A stretch of DNA of 64,000 bases from JAUZOB01 sp963692465 (GCA_963692465.1 OY829943.1:3348001-3412000); one strand, 5' to 3'; positions 34,974-44,713 are shown, counted from the first letter of the stretch. Numbers and translations: made by a program. The notes: generated by a model from the letters alone, not told the origin.

Positions 34974-37900
34974 ATGAAGATTAAATCGTTTATTCAAAAT
35001 CTAAGCGTACGATTTTGTTGTCTTTGCCTGTTATTCTTGTGCCTGTGCAATTCATTGGCTGCTAATTCAATGGGACAGGATCTTAAGAAGGTAATTGTTT
35101 CGATCGACGTGAAAGATGCTAAAGTAACAGAAGTTTTTAGTTTGCTGGAAAAAAGGACTAGTTATGCGTTTTTTTATAACCCACGGGATGTTAATAATCT
35201 CGATCGGGTATCAATCAAAGCGACACGTTCTTCTTTGTATGATGTATTAAAGGACTTATCCCGCCAGACACATCTTGAGTACAGACAATTGGACCGGAAC
35301 ATTGCAGTTACCCGACTCGTTGCCCCTTCAAGTGAAAGCAGAACGATCAATCAGAAGCCGGTGGCTCGTAAACAAGTAGTGACCGGTAAAGTGGCAGATG
35401 CTGCAACCGGTGAGCCTTTGGCTGGTGTGAGCATCAGTGTAGGCGGAACAACAGAGGGGACTCTGACTGATCGTGATGGGCAATTCTCAATTAGTATTTC
35501 GGGGGCAGAGAAAAAATCATTACAGTTTTCATTTATCGGTTATCAGTCACAGATTTTTAAAGTTGGAGGAAAGACTAATTTTGAGATTGCGCTAAGGCAA
35601 GATCAGGCCGGACTAAATGAGGTGGTTGTTATTGGTTACGGTACTCAGAAAAAGTTAAATCTGACAGGAGCCGTTGATCAGGTGACCAGCGAAGTTCTCG
35701 AAAATCGATCTCTTCCTAATCTCTCACAAGGACTTCAGGGGGTTATTCCGAACCTGAATATTAAGTTAGGAGATGGAAAGCCTATTCAATCACCATCGTA
35801 TAATATACGAGGAACAACGTCGATTGGACAGGGGGGAAGTGCATTGGTCCTGATTGACGGAGTAGAAGGCGATCCGAGTCTTCTCAATCCCAATGACGTT
35901 GAAAGTATATCAGTACTTAAAGATGCTGCTTCTGCTGCTATTTATGGGGCAAGAGGTGCATTCGGGGTTGTATTGATAACAACGAAGACCCCGACGAAAG
36001 GCAAAACGAGTGTTTCTTATTCGGTCAGTCACTCCATTAAGAGTCCGATTGTTGTGCCGGATTTGGTGACAAACGGATATACTTATGCAAAGATGTTTAA
36101 CGAGGCCTGGTCTGCATGGAATGATTATGCTCAGACGCCTCAGAATATCAATAAGACCGTTAAGTTTTCGCAGGATTATTTAGCTGAATTTGCAAGGAGA
36201 GACAAAGATCCCAGTTTACCCAAAGTTGATGTTAATTCAAACGGAGAATATGTCTATTACGGTAATACGGATTGGTTTAAAGAGCTTTATAAGAATACGA
36301 CACAGGCAACCGAGCACAACATTGCATTTAGCGGAAGCACAGACAAAACGAGCTTTTATTTGACAGGACGATATTTCACACAAGATGGAATATTCCGGTA
36401 TAACTCCGATGATTACAAAATGTATAATCTTCGGGCAAAAGGTTCGTCCCAGTTGCTTTCCTGGTTTAAAGTAGATAATAGTACGGAGTATTCGAATATG
36501 ACCTATCATAATCCGTTAAATGTTGGAGAAGGAGGTGGAATATGGCGAAATATGGCTGATGAAGGACATGCAATGGCCCCATTGTTAAATCCGGACGGGA
36601 CACTTACTTATTCAGCTGCCTATTCGGTCGGAGATCTTTATTATGGAAAGAACGGGATCAATATGAACAATCGTGTTTTCAAGAATACAACTGCTTTTAC
36701 GGCAGATTTATTTAATAATCACACACGGTTAAAAGGCGATTTTACAATTCAGGACCGCGACGATAACAGTCGGCAGATACGGGTTCCTGTTCCTTATAGT
36801 CGTAAGCCGGGAGTTATTGAATATGTCGGAACAAATACCAATGATCTTAGGTCTGCCTATAGTACAACCGAATATTTGGCAACCAATGTGTATGGCGAGT
36901 ATGAAAATACGTTTAACGGAGGCCATTATTTTAAAGCGATGGTTGGTTATAACTATGAACAATCAACGAGTAAGGCCCTTAGTACGCAGCGAAACGGATT
37001 GATTTATAACGGAGCAACAGACATGAACTTAGCTCTCGGGCAATCTATCGTTACCGGAGGAGGTTGGGAAAAATGGGCCATTATGGGTGGTTTTTATCGA
37101 ATTAATTATTCTTTTAAAGATCGTTATTTGTTTGAAGCAGACGGTCGTTACGATGGGTCATCTAAATTTCCGGATAATCAGCGTTATGCCTTTTTCCCCT
37201 CTGTTTCTGCAGGTTGGCGAGTATCAAAAGAATCATTTTGGAATGTTAATCCTGATTTAATTTCTAATTTGAAAGTGAGAGCATCTTATGGTTCATTAGG
37301 AAATGGGAACATTAACTCTTATACTTTTCAGGAGCAGTTTGGAATTTCACAGTCAGGTCGGGTATTAAATGGGATTAAACCTCAGGAAACCAGTCAGCCA
37401 GGTGTTTTACCGGATGGATTAACATGGGAAACATCTACAACCAGAAATTTGGGATTAGATCTATCGATGATGAAAGATCAGTTGTCCTTCACCGGGGATG
37501 CCTATATCCGGAATACGTCTGATATGTTTACGGTGGGAATGTCACTTCCGGCTGTATTTGGAACCACCGTTCCCAAAGGGAATTATGCTGATTTAAGAAC
37601 AATGGGATGGGAACTTTCGTTGGCGTGGAAAGATCATTTTAGTCTGGCCTCGAAGCCTTTTAATTATCGTATCGGAGTCTCTCTGTCTGATTATCAAAGC
37701 AAAATCACAAAGTATAACAATCCGGATAAGAAGTTAAGTGATTATTATGCCGGTGAGCAAGTTGGCGAAATATGGGGGTATGTCACGGATGGATTCTTTA
37801 AGTCGCAGGATGACATAGCGAAATCTGCAAAGCAGACTCTTTTTAGTGCCTCATCAAGCGGACAATGGTTACCAGGAGATGTAAAATTTAAGGATTTAAA

Positions 37901-38519
37901 CAGAGACGGAGTGATTGATTATGGCGATAATACGGTTGCCAAACCAGGTGATCGTAAGGTTATCGGGAACACTACACCCCGATATTCTTATGGGATTAAT
38001 CTGGATATGGATTGGAATAGCTTCTTTTTCTCCACATTCTTTCAAGGAGTAGGGAAACAAAATTGGTGGCCGGGATCGGAAGCTGATTATTTTTGGGGAC
38101 AGTATAACCGGCCTTATAACAACATACCCGTATCGCAGTTAGGAAATATCTGGTCGGAAGATAATCCGAATGCTTATTTCCCTCGTTATAGAGGATATTC
38201 GGCTTTAGGCGGAATGCGCGAACTTGGTGTAGCCCAAACCAAATATCTTCAGAACATTGCTTATATCCGAATGAAAAATATTCAAATTGGTTACAACCTT
38301 CCATCGGTAATGATTCACCGGCTTGGAATGAGTAATGCTAAAATATATGTTTCCGGTGAGAATTTGTGGACCTGGTCTCCGTTATATCGAATCAGCAAAA
38401 ATATTGATGTGGAAAATACCGGAGGATCAGATCGTGTATTAACGGATGGTAATAGCGGGAATGGGAATAATTATCCGATGCTTAAAAGTGTAACATTTGG
38501 ATTATCAGTGGTCTTCTAG
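34974..38519 (+). CDS. SusC/RagA TonB-dependent receptor with STN domain
   Basis: An 1181-aa outer-membrane importer. A signal peptide (about residues 1-33) is followed by an STN domain (VSIDVKDAKVTEVFSLLEKR, about 40-110) that signals to FecR, then a carboxypeptidase-like domain (VTGKVADAATGEPLAGVSI, about 135-210), a plug (EVVVIGYGTQKKLNLTGAVD, about 215-330) and a 22-strand-type barrel ending in Phe (SVVF). SusC proteins form a pair with SusD to import large ligands. The ligand is not known; the following phosphoesterase hints at a phosphorylated or phosphodiester substrate. Confidence 0.95.
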   Translation: MKIKSFIQNLSVRFCCLCLLFLCLCNSLAANSMGQDLKKVIVSIDVKDAKVTEVFSLLEKRTSYAFFYNPRDVNNLDRVSIKATRSSLYDVLKDLSRQTHLEYRQLDRNIAVTRLVAPSSESRTINQKPVARKQVVTGKVADAATGEPLAGVSISVGGTTEGTLTDRDGQFSISISGAEKKSLQFSFIGYQSQIFKVGGKTNFEIALRQDQAGLNEVVVIGYGTQKKLNLTGAVDQVTSEVLENRSLPNLSQGLQGVIPNLNIKLGDGKPIQSPSYNIRGTTSIGQGGSALVLIDGVEGDPSLLNPNDVESISVLKDAASAAIYGARGAFGVVLITTKTPTKGKTSVSYSVSHSIKSPIVVPDLVTNGYTYAKMFNEAWSAWNDYAQTPQNINKTVKFSQDYLAEFARRDKDPSLPKVDVNSNGEYVYYGNTDWFKELYKNTTQATEHNIAFSGSTDKTSFYLTGRYFTQDGIFRYNSDDYKMYNLRAKGSSQLLSWFKVDNSTEYSNMTYHNPLNVGEGGGIWRNMADEGHAMAPLLNPDGTLTYSAAYSVGDLYYGKNGINMNNRVFKNTTAFTADLFNNHTRLKGDFTIQDRDDNSRQIRVPVPYSRKPGVIEYVGTNTNDLRSAYSTTEYLATNVYGEYENTFNGGHYFKAMVGYNYEQSTSKALSTQRNGLIYNGATDMNLALGQSIVTGGGWEKWAIMGGFYRINYSFKDRYLFEADGRYDGSSKFPDNQRYAFFPSVSAGWRVSKESFWNVNPDLISNLKVRASYGSLGNGNINSYTFQEQFGISQSGRVLNGIKPQETSQPGVLPDGLTWETSTTRNLGLDLSMMKDQLSFTGDAYIRNTSDMFTVGMSLPAVFGTTVPKGNYADLRTMGWELSLAWKDHFSLASKPFNYRIGVSLSDYQSKITKYNNPDKKLSDYYAGEQVGEIWGYVTDGFFKSQDDIAKSAKQTLFSASSSGQWLPGDVKFKDLNRDGVIDYGDNTVAKPGDRKVIGNTTPRYSYGINLDMDWNSFFFSTFFQGVGKQNWWPGSEADYFWGQYNRPYNNIPVSQLGNIWSEDNPNAYFPRYRGYSALGGMRELGVAQTKYLQNIAYIRMKNIQIGYNLPSVMIHRLGMSNAKIYVSGENLWTWSPLYRISKNIDVENTGGSDRVLTDGNSGNGNNYPMLKSVTFGLSVVF

Positions 38520-38547
38520 TTTTACAAACTATAAAAGTTTAAACGTT

Positions 38548-40359
38548 ATGATGAAATTATTCAGAAAAAATAAAAACAGATACTTATTGCTGGTTTGCTG
38601 TTTGGGACTTTTTGCTTCCGGTTGCAGTCAGTTAGATCAGTCTCCGGAATCGACTGCATCTAAAAGTGCAGTATTTGGCAGTCAGTCAGGCTTGGAATTA
38701 TATGCCAATTCTTTTTATGACATGCTGCCGGATGCCAGTACGATTCATAAAGGGGATGCGATGTCGGATTATGCGGCACGGACACAGATTCCTGATTTTA
38801 TCAGAGAAGGTGCGTATAGTTCGCGGCAGAGTTCCGGTTGGGATTGGAGTCAGTTAAGGAATATCAATTATTTTATTGCCAATTGTAATAATCCGAATAT
38901 CCCGGTAGATGTGAGACAACATTATATTGGGTTAGCCCGGTTTTTCCGTGCGTGGTTCTATTTTGAAAAGGTAAAACGTTTTGGAGCAGTACCATGGATT
39001 AACAAACCAATGAGCGTGACAGATTCTTCCTTGTATCATGGTCGTGACCCCCGTACATTGGTGATGGATTCGGTATTGGCCGATTTGAACTATGCCTGTC
39101 AGCATATAAAAACGACCACTGACAATACCAGGAGTCTGATTACACAATCAGTAGCTTATGGTTTTAAATCGAGAGTTTGCCTCTTTGAAGGAACGTTTAG
39201 AAAATATCATGATTATGCGGGAGGACTTGCACAAGGATTAAGCGGGACATCTGCAATGTGGCTGAATGAATCGATTAATGCAGCCCAAATGGTAATGAAT
39301 CAAGGGGGCTTTTCCCTGAACACAGCAGGAGGAGCAAATTCGTCCTATCGGCAGTTATTTACCAGTACGGCTCCGGTATCGTCGGAGATAATGCTGGCAT
39401 CAGTCTGTGATGCTACTCTTGGGGTGTACAATGATGCTAACTGGTATTGGACGAGTGCAACGTATGGCGATCGGGTTAGTTTAACCAGAACGTTTGTCAA
39501 TACCTATTTGAATATTGACGGAACGCCTTTTACGTCTCAGTCCGGTTATGACACGCTTCAATTTGTGAACGAAGTTAAGAATCGGGATATGCGATTGCAG
39601 CAGACCATTCGGATGGGAAGTTATCAGCGAATTAACGGAGGAAGTTATGAAGCAGCACCACCTGTCTTCTCTTATACTTATACCGGTTATCAACCAATTA
39701 AATGGTGTCTGGATGATGAATATTATGATGGAGGAAGCCGAAACAACAATTCAATCTGTATAATGCGATATGCTGAAATCTTATTGAATTATGCAGAAGC
39801 CAAAGAAGAGCTGGGTACTCTGACCGATGCGGATTGGGCATTAACGGTTGGGGCGTTAAGAAAGCGGGCAGGAATTACTTCAGGGCTTTCTGTCAGACCG
39901 TCAGTTATTGATCCTTATTTGCAGGCCAATTATTTTCCCGACATTAATGATGCTGCATTACTGGAGATTCGCAGGGAGCGAGGAATAGAGCTGGCACTGG
40001 AAGGGTTTCGCTTTTATGATTTGGTTCGCTGGAGAAGGGGACCGCTGATGGAACAGGTATGGAATGGCTTTTATGTTCCGGCTCTTAATAAACCCCTTGA
40101 TCTGAATGGAGATGGTGTTTACGATGTGTGTTTTTACAAGGTATTGCCTTCTGTTCAATTGCCTGGGGTTACGTACATCAATGTATCAGAAACGAATGGA
40201 AGTGTTTCGAACCCGCAACGTTTATCGCATGATACCTATGGCGAACTAACATGGTTGAATAACATGCCACGGAAATGGAATGACAAATACTATTTGTATC
40301 CTATACCTGAAGCCGATCGGTTGATGAACCCGAAACTCGGACAAAATCCAGGTTGGTAA
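38548..40359 (+). CDS. SusD/RagB nutrient-binding lipoprotein
   Basis: About 603 aa from ATG 38548 (MMKLFRKNKNRYLLL), which gives a lipoprotein signal with lipobox ASGC and Cys near residue 26; the upstream frame start lacks a signal and overlaps susC. SusD features: LYANSFYDMLP, WDWSQLRNINYFIANC, ARFFRAWFYFEKVKRFGAVP (TPR helices) and the C-terminal ERGIELALEGFRFYDLVRW with YLYPIPEADRLMNPKLGQNPGW. It caps the SusC barrel on the cell surface. It starts 28 bp after susC. Confidence 0.95.
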   Translation: MMKLFRKNKNRYLLLVCCLGLFASGCSQLDQSPESTASKSAVFGSQSGLELYANSFYDMLPDASTIHKGDAMSDYAARTQIPDFIREGAYSSRQSSGWDWSQLRNINYFIANCNNPNIPVDVRQHYIGLARFFRAWFYFEKVKRFGAVPWINKPMSVTDSSLYHGRDPRTLVMDSVLADLNYACQHIKTTTDNTRSLITQSVAYGFKSRVCLFEGTFRKYHDYAGGLAQGLSGTSAMWLNESINAAQMVMNQGGFSLNTAGGANSSYRQLFTSTAPVSSEIMLASVCDATLGVYNDANWYWTSATYGDRVSLTRTFVNTYLNIDGTPFTSQSGYDTLQFVNEVKNRDMRLQQTIRMGSYQRINGGSYEAAPPVFSYTYTGYQPIKWCLDDEYYDGGSRNNNSICIMRYAEILLNYAEAKEELGTLTDADWALTVGALRKRAGITSGLSVRPSVIDPYLQANYFPDINDAALLEIRRERGIELALEGFRFYDLVRWRRGPLMEQVWNGFYVPALNKPLDLNGDGVYDVCFYKVLPSVQLPGVTYINVSETNGSVSNPQRLSHDTYGELTWLNNMPRKWNDKYYLYPIPEADRLMNPKLGQNPGW

Positions 40360-40381
40360 TTAATTCATTAATTTACATATC

Positions 40382-41215
40382 ATGAGAAAATTCTTTTTTT
40401 CAATTTTATGTCTTTTATTTTATGCAACAACATTTGCTCAGGAGCCTATTAACATCATAACATTCAATCTTCGTTATGCTAACAGTCAAGATACCGGAAA
40501 TTTATGGCAGGATCGGAGGGAAAATGTTGCAATGCTTGTTCGTTTTCATCAGGCAGATATTTTTTGTACACAAGAAACGCTATTCCCTCAGAGGGCCGAT
40601 TTGTTACGTCTTCTAAGTGGATGGGAGACCGTTGGAGTAGGACGAGATGATGGAAAGCAGGGTGGTGAATATTCTCCGATCTTCTATAATCCGGTTCGTT
40701 TTACGCAACTTAAAACCGGATATTTCTGGTTGAATGAGTCGACGACCCGACCGGCCCTGGGATGGGATGCTGCCTGTATTCGTATTTGTACCTGGATAAA
40801 ACTCAGGGATAAAAAGACAAACAAAACGTTTTTTGTTTTTAATACACATGTAGATCATAAGGGCGAGCTTGCGCAGACCAATTCTGCTCAATTGCTTCTT
40901 CATAAAATTCAGGAAATTACACAAGATCAATATCCTGTTATTCTTACAGGTGATTTTAACATGACACCTGAAAATAGATCAATCAAGTTAATCAAGCAGA
41001 AACTTTTAGATTGTTATGAGGTTTCTAAATTGCCTCATTACGGACCGGAAGGGACTTTTAATAACTTTGTTTTCAGTACTTCAATGAAGGATAGAATTGA
41101 TTATATTTTTGTTGGAAAGACCGTTTCGGTGTTGCGTTATGGCATTCTTTCCGACTCGAAAAATGATAAATTCTTTTCAGACCATCTTCCGGTTTTGGCA
41201 GAAGTGGATTTTTAA
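40382..41215 (+). CDS. Secreted endonuclease/exonuclease/phosphatase-family protein
   Basis: A 277-aa protein with a signal peptide (residues 1-19, ending TTFA) and a complete EEP (DNase I-like) domain: ITFNLRYAN, DIFCTQETL (metal Glu), FNTHVDHKG (His), LTGDFNMTP (Asp/Asn) and FFSDHLPV (Asp-His). Such enzymes cut phosphoesters in nucleic acids, inositol phosphates or sphingolipids. It starts 22 bp after SusD and should act on whatever the SusCD pair binds. A terminator follows, so it ends the operon. Confidence 0.9.
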   Translation: MRKFFFSILCLLFYATTFAQEPINIITFNLRYANSQDTGNLWQDRRENVAMLVRFHQADIFCTQETLFPQRADLLRLLSGWETVGVGRDDGKQGGEYSPIFYNPVRFTQLKTGYFWLNESTTRPALGWDAACIRICTWIKLRDKKTNKTFFVFNTHVDHKGELAQTNSAQLLLHKIQEITQDQYPVILTGDFNMTPENRSIKLIKQKLLDCYEVSKLPHYGPEGTFNNFVFSTSMKDRIDYIFVGKTVSVLRYGILSDSKNDKFFSDHLPVLAEVDF

Positions 41216-41288
41216 AGTTGGGTTTCAGTCTATTGTTCTTGTTTTCATAACTTCAGATGAAAGCATCTGGTTTTTACTTACTAACACT

Positions 41289-41325
41289 AAGAGGGCATTC
41301 TTAAACAGATGCCCTCTTTTATTTA
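41289..41325 (+). terminator. Terminator of the SusCD operon
   Basis: AAGAGGGCAT (41289-41298) pairs with ATGCCCTCTT (41309-41318), 10-nt loop, followed by TTATTT. It lies about 75 bp after the EEP-family gene. Confidence 0.8.
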
Positions 41326-41340
41326 TGCCATCGTGATTTT

Positions 41341-41468
41341 TCAGTTAAAAATTGCATACATATTCCGTATAAATTGCATTTTTTGTGCAGAGAATGACGG
41401 AATTAAAATGGCAAGAGCTTTTTGAGTCAGGTTTTTTTCCAGCCGTCTTTCTTTTACACGCCTATAGT
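41341..41468. repeat. Mosaic of abiE promoter and hipB fragments
   Basis: 41341-41412 matches the region upstream of abiEi (about 31405-31478) with scattered changes, including GACGGAATTAAAAT. It is joined directly to a piece of hipB (41413-41468 matching about 32815-32868: AGAGCTTTTTGAGTCAG onward). These segments are 1.4 kb apart at the other locus, so the join is a rearrangement product. Confidence 0.7.
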
Positions 41469-41603
41469 AGTAGCCCAGTAACTGAGACAGTAAATAACAC
41501 TAATATTGGTTTAACTCCTATTCAGAAATCTGTTTTTTCTGTTAATCTTCTTTTTTGTCGTAAAAACATAGTGTATTTGCGACAAAACTAAAGGATATAT
41601 TTA

Positions 41604-41987
41604 ATGGAAAGCATTGATTACAAAATACTTTCAAAGATAAAGAAAAGCGGAGCAGGGAAAATATATTTCCCTTCTGGTTTTGCTACTTATGGAGAATCCA
41701 AGTCTGTTCTTAAAGCATTGGAACGATTAACCAAAGATAATAAGTTGATAAGGTTATCCAGGGGAATCTACCTTTATCCGAAAATAGATAAAGAATTGGG
41801 ATTAGGTGTCTTGTATCCCTCATTGGAAACAATAGCATACAGTATAGCCAAACGTGATAAGGCTTGGATTGTACCAACGGGTCTTTATGCCTTAAACAAG
41901 TTGGGGTTCTCCACGCAAGTCTCGGACAGGGAGTTTTTTTTGAGCCGTTTGGTCTTGGAAATATTACACAGCTGGTTTGTTTTTTGA
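41604..41987 (+). CDS. Truncated AbiEi-like antitoxin (DUF6088 type)
   Basis: A 127-aa protein starting MESIDYKILSKIKKSGAGKI with a winged-helix N-terminus (FATYGESKSVLKALERLTKD, then LIRLSRGIYLYPKI) and the core PSLETIAYSIAKRDKAWIVP, TGLYALNKLGFSTQV. This is the AbiEi-like DUF6088 family, normally near 200 aa. After FSTQV the sequence loses resemblance and ends at the junction with the ATPase 3' flank, so the C-terminal domain is missing. No toxin partner follows. Likely a non-functional remnant, or an orphan DNA-binding protein. Confidence 0.6.
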   Translation: MESIDYKILSKIKKSGAGKIYFPSGFATYGESKSVLKALERLTKDNKLIRLSRGIYLYPKIDKELGLGVLYPSLETIAYSIAKRDKAWIVPTGLYALNKLGFSTQVSDREFFLSRLVLEILHSWFVF

Positions 41988-42020
41988 ACCGAATTCTTAA
42001 AGCACCGCTTGCATCAGGAG

Positions 42021-43337
42021 TTACAACATGCTAATTAGCTTGGTTGTATAGTCACACATGAACAAAGGAATATTCAAGAGATTATCATCAAACGAAAGAT
42101 TTAATTTTGAGTAGCGAATACGATATTTAGGATGAAACATAGCGTTATAAAGCTGCAGACTCCGTCCACGCACATTCGTTCCTGATTTTACTTCAATTGG
42201 GAGCACCTCTTCCTTATCCTGTAAAATAAAGTCCACTTCGGCAGAGTGAGCGGAAGTCCAGTAACGCAGGGGTACTTCAAATTGTGTTTTTAGACTTTGC
42301 AAAACGTAGTTTTCAGCTAAAGCACCTTTGAATTCAGTAAATCCGGAAGTGGAGGAGAGTAATGAGCTGGCCGGCAGTTTCGCTAAACGACGGAGTAACC
42401 CGATGTCTGAAAGGTATATTTTGAAAATGCTCAAATCATCATAAGCACTTAAGGGAAGTTTCGGTTCTTTATTTAGTGAGGTCAGATAAATGAGTCCAGC
42501 CTGTTGTAACCAAAGAATAGCATTTTCATACTCTCTGGCCCGTGCACCCGGACGTACTAATTGATAGATGAATTTGCGATTTTCTCTGGATAGCTGAGAT
42601 GGGATAGAATCCCATACATGGCTGATACGGGGAATAAGTACGGATTCTGCGTGTTTCGAAAAATCAAGTCGATAGTCATTTAATATTTCCTGGAGTATTG
42701 AATCGACTCTTGACACATCATGTGTTTCAAGTATTTCATAAGCTGCCGATGGCATACCCCCACAAATCATATAAGAGCTGAAATGTTCCTGAATCCGGTT
42801 ATAGAATACTTCGGGCATTAGTCCTACTTCATCTAAATCATTGAGATAATCATGCATGGACTTATCGGCAGACTGCAAGAACTCGGAAAATGTTAATGGA
42901 TACAGATTCAAATGATTCACCTTTCCAACGGGGAATGACCCACCTCTGTCAAGGCTAACACCTAATAATGAACCGGCACAAGCTATTGCGTATTCCGGTA
43001 TTTGTTCGCAAAAGTATTTGAGTGAGTTCAATGCAGGTTTGCATTCTTGGATTTCATCAAAGATAATCAGGGTTGTTTGTGGGTTGATACGTTTCCCGTG
43101 CAGGTAAGACAATTGTTTGATAATACGATAGGGATCTTTGTCAATATTGAAAATACTGACAGCATCGGACCGCTCATCAAAATTAAAATAAGCGACATCT
43201 TCGAAAGAGGTTTGTCCGAAATGCTTCAATAACCATGTTTTCCCAACCTGACGAGCGCCATGAAGAATTAATGGTTTTCGTCTGATATCATCTTTCCATT
43301 TTATTAAGTCCGCTATTAAGTCTCTTGTAAATTCCAT
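42021..43337 (-). CDS. AAA-family ATPase with DUF4143
   Basis: About 438 aa from the preferred start MEFTRDLIADLIKWKDD (43337); the frame runs 34 residues further up but there it covers the repeated promoter region. Walker A is LHGARQVGKTWLL near residue 27, Walker B TLIIFDEIQECKPAL near 95; a DUF4143 nuclease-like domain follows, with AEVDFILQDKEEVLPIEVKSG near 385 (PD-(D/E)xK-like D, E, K). Such ATPases are common in accessory regions; their role is unknown, and some are thought to be defence or toxin-like. A fragment of this gene's end recurs at 29476-29636. Confidence 0.85.
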   Translation of the reverse strand: MEFTRDLIADLIKWKDDIRRKPLILHGARQVGKTWLLKHFGQTSFEDVAYFNFDERSDAVSIFNIDKDPYRIIKQLSYLHGKRINPQTTLIIFDEIQECKPALNSLKYFCEQIPEYAIACAGSLLGVSLDRGGSFPVGKVNHLNLYPLTFSEFLQSADKSMHDYLNDLDEVGLMPEVFYNRIQEHFSSYMICGGMPSAAYEILETHDVSRVDSILQEILNDYRLDFSKHAESVLIPRISHVWDSIPSQLSRENRKFIYQLVRPGARAREYENAILWLQQAGLIYLTSLNKEPKLPLSAYDDLSIFKIYLSDIGLLRRLAKLPASSLLSSTSGFTEFKGALAENYVLQSLKTQFEVPLRYWTSAHSAEVDFILQDKEEVLPIEVKSGTNVRGRSLQLYNAMFHPKYRIRYSKLNLSFDDNLLNIPLFMCDYTTKLISML

Positions 43338-43341
43338 AGTA

Positions 43342-43493
43342 CACGTTTTATATGCAGAAAATGTGTATGAAATCACAAAATCAGCACTTATTACGTGTGA
43401 AGATAACACATTTTTTTCTAACCGGATTAGATAAATCACGTTTTATGTGCAGAAAATGTGTATGAAATCACAGAATAAGCACTTAAAACGTGT
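43342..43493. repeat. Duplicated 57-bp promoter segment
   Basis: Two direct copies of about 57 bp (43342-43398 and 43437-43493), starting CACGTTTTAT and ending ACGTGT, about 95 bp apart, with a few differences. Each copy has ACGT-centred arms that form an imperfect inverted repeat. They lie directly upstream of the ATPase gene (minus strand) and could be paired operator sites. The rest of the gap to 43721 has no gene. Confidence 0.65.
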
Positions 43494-43721
43494 TTTTGTG
43501 AAAAGAAGATTACTTCCTGGAAGCCCTCAGTCTTTGCGTTATCAAATTGATCTATGTTAAGGGTTAAGTAGATGCTCTTTTTGTCAAATTTTCCAGATAA
43601 AGCAACTGTTGCAACAAAAAATCTACTTTGTCGTAGACAATATTAAAAATGGAGGAGGTTAAAAACTATATATATCAGAAATTGTTATATTTACACCATA
43701 ATACTAAAAACAACTAAGGTT

Positions 43722-44267
43722 ATGATTTCCAATAAGTTTCCCTTCAATAAAGAAAAGACAATAAATGCAATTCTTTATATTGCTGGAAATTTGAAGCGTT
43801 CGGATTTTCATAAAATATTTAAAATATTATACTTTTCGGACAGAGAACATCTTTTTGAATATGGATCGCCAATTACAGGTGATACCTATATTGCCATGGA
43901 TGCAGGTCCCGTCCCTTCAAAAATATACGATATTTTTAAGATTATTAGAGGCGACTCGTATACTAAAGATACAGAGCATTTGAGTGATTTTTTTACAGTA
44001 GAGGATTGGATGTACATTAAACCCAAAAAAGAAGCAGATCTTAGAAAATTATCTCCTAATGAAAAAGAAATTTTAGACAATTGCATCCATGAATATGGAG
44101 ACCTGTCTTTTGATGAGATAAAAGAGAAGTCTCATGATATAGCTTGGCGCTCTACGGCAAGAGACTATGAAATAAAAATTGATGATATTGCAAGAGAGGC
44201 TGGGCTTAAAAATGAGGACTTGGAATATATCAATGAATTGAGTAGGCTTAAAAATGCTTTTTGTTAA
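43722..44267 (+). CDS. Panacea-domain (DUF4065) antitoxin
   Basis: A 181-aa protein with the Panacea/SocA-like domain: FHKIFKILYFSDREHLFEYG, SPITGDTYIAMDAGPVPSKI (residues 49-68) and a C-terminal helical part. Panacea domains serve as antitoxins for many unrelated toxins (PanAT systems). The next gene begins on the stop codon (TAATG), so the two are translationally coupled, antitoxin first. This fits a toxin-antitoxin pair. Confidence 0.8.
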   Translation: MISNKFPFNKEKTINAILYIAGNLKRSDFHKIFKILYFSDREHLFEYGSPITGDTYIAMDAGPVPSKIYDIFKIIRGDSYTKDTEHLSDFFTVEDWMYIKPKKEADLRKLSPNEKEILDNCIHEYGDLSFDEIKEKSHDIAWRSTARDYEIKIDDIAREAGLKNEDLEYINELSRLKNAFC

Positions 44268-44713
44268 TGGCTACATTAGGTGACATACTTCCCAGAAAAA
44301 CTGTTTCGGAGATACAAGAATCAATAATTGAGCCTGGATCTATTTTTATTGGGCCCATGGAAGGAGTAGATCATGATAAATTTTATATTATAGCTGGAGT
44401 GTCTGGAGATAAGTATTGTATATGCTCTGTGGTCATTAATTCCAGAATAAATCAATTTATTCAAAAAAGGCCAAGATTGTTAGCTCGCCAGGTGTTAATA
44501 TTAAAAGAAAATTATACTTTTCTTGATCATGATTCTTATATAAATTGTGCGAACCCGTTAAAAGGAGAGTCAGAAAAATTTAAAGAAAATTCATTCGAAT
44601 TTAGAGATTCACTTATCCCATCTGATTTGAAAAAGGTTATTGATAATATAAAAGCAAGTGGGGCATTAAGTCAAGATGAAATAGAGCTTTTTTTTAATGA
44701 GACAGCAAAGTGA
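44267..44713 (+). CDS. Putative toxin partner of Panacea antitoxin
   Basis: A 148-aa protein starting at ATG 44267 (MATLGDILPRKTVSEIQES), overlapping the antitoxin stop by one base. The segment PGSIFIGPMEGVDHDKFYII then a short-strand pattern faintly resembles the small-barrel start of PemK/MazF-like mRNA interferases (GDI..V...G.DH.K.RP), but the match is weak. Assignment as toxin comes mainly from gene order. The C-terminal third is helical and charged. A hipA/hipB fragment abuts its 3' end. Confidence 0.45.
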   Translation: MATLGDILPRKTVSEIQESIIEPGSIFIGPMEGVDHDKFYIIAGVSGDKYCICSVVINSRINQFIQKRPRLLARQVLILKENYTFLDHDSYINCANPLKGESEKFKENSFEFRDSLIPSDLKKVIDNIKASGALSQDEIELFFNETAK

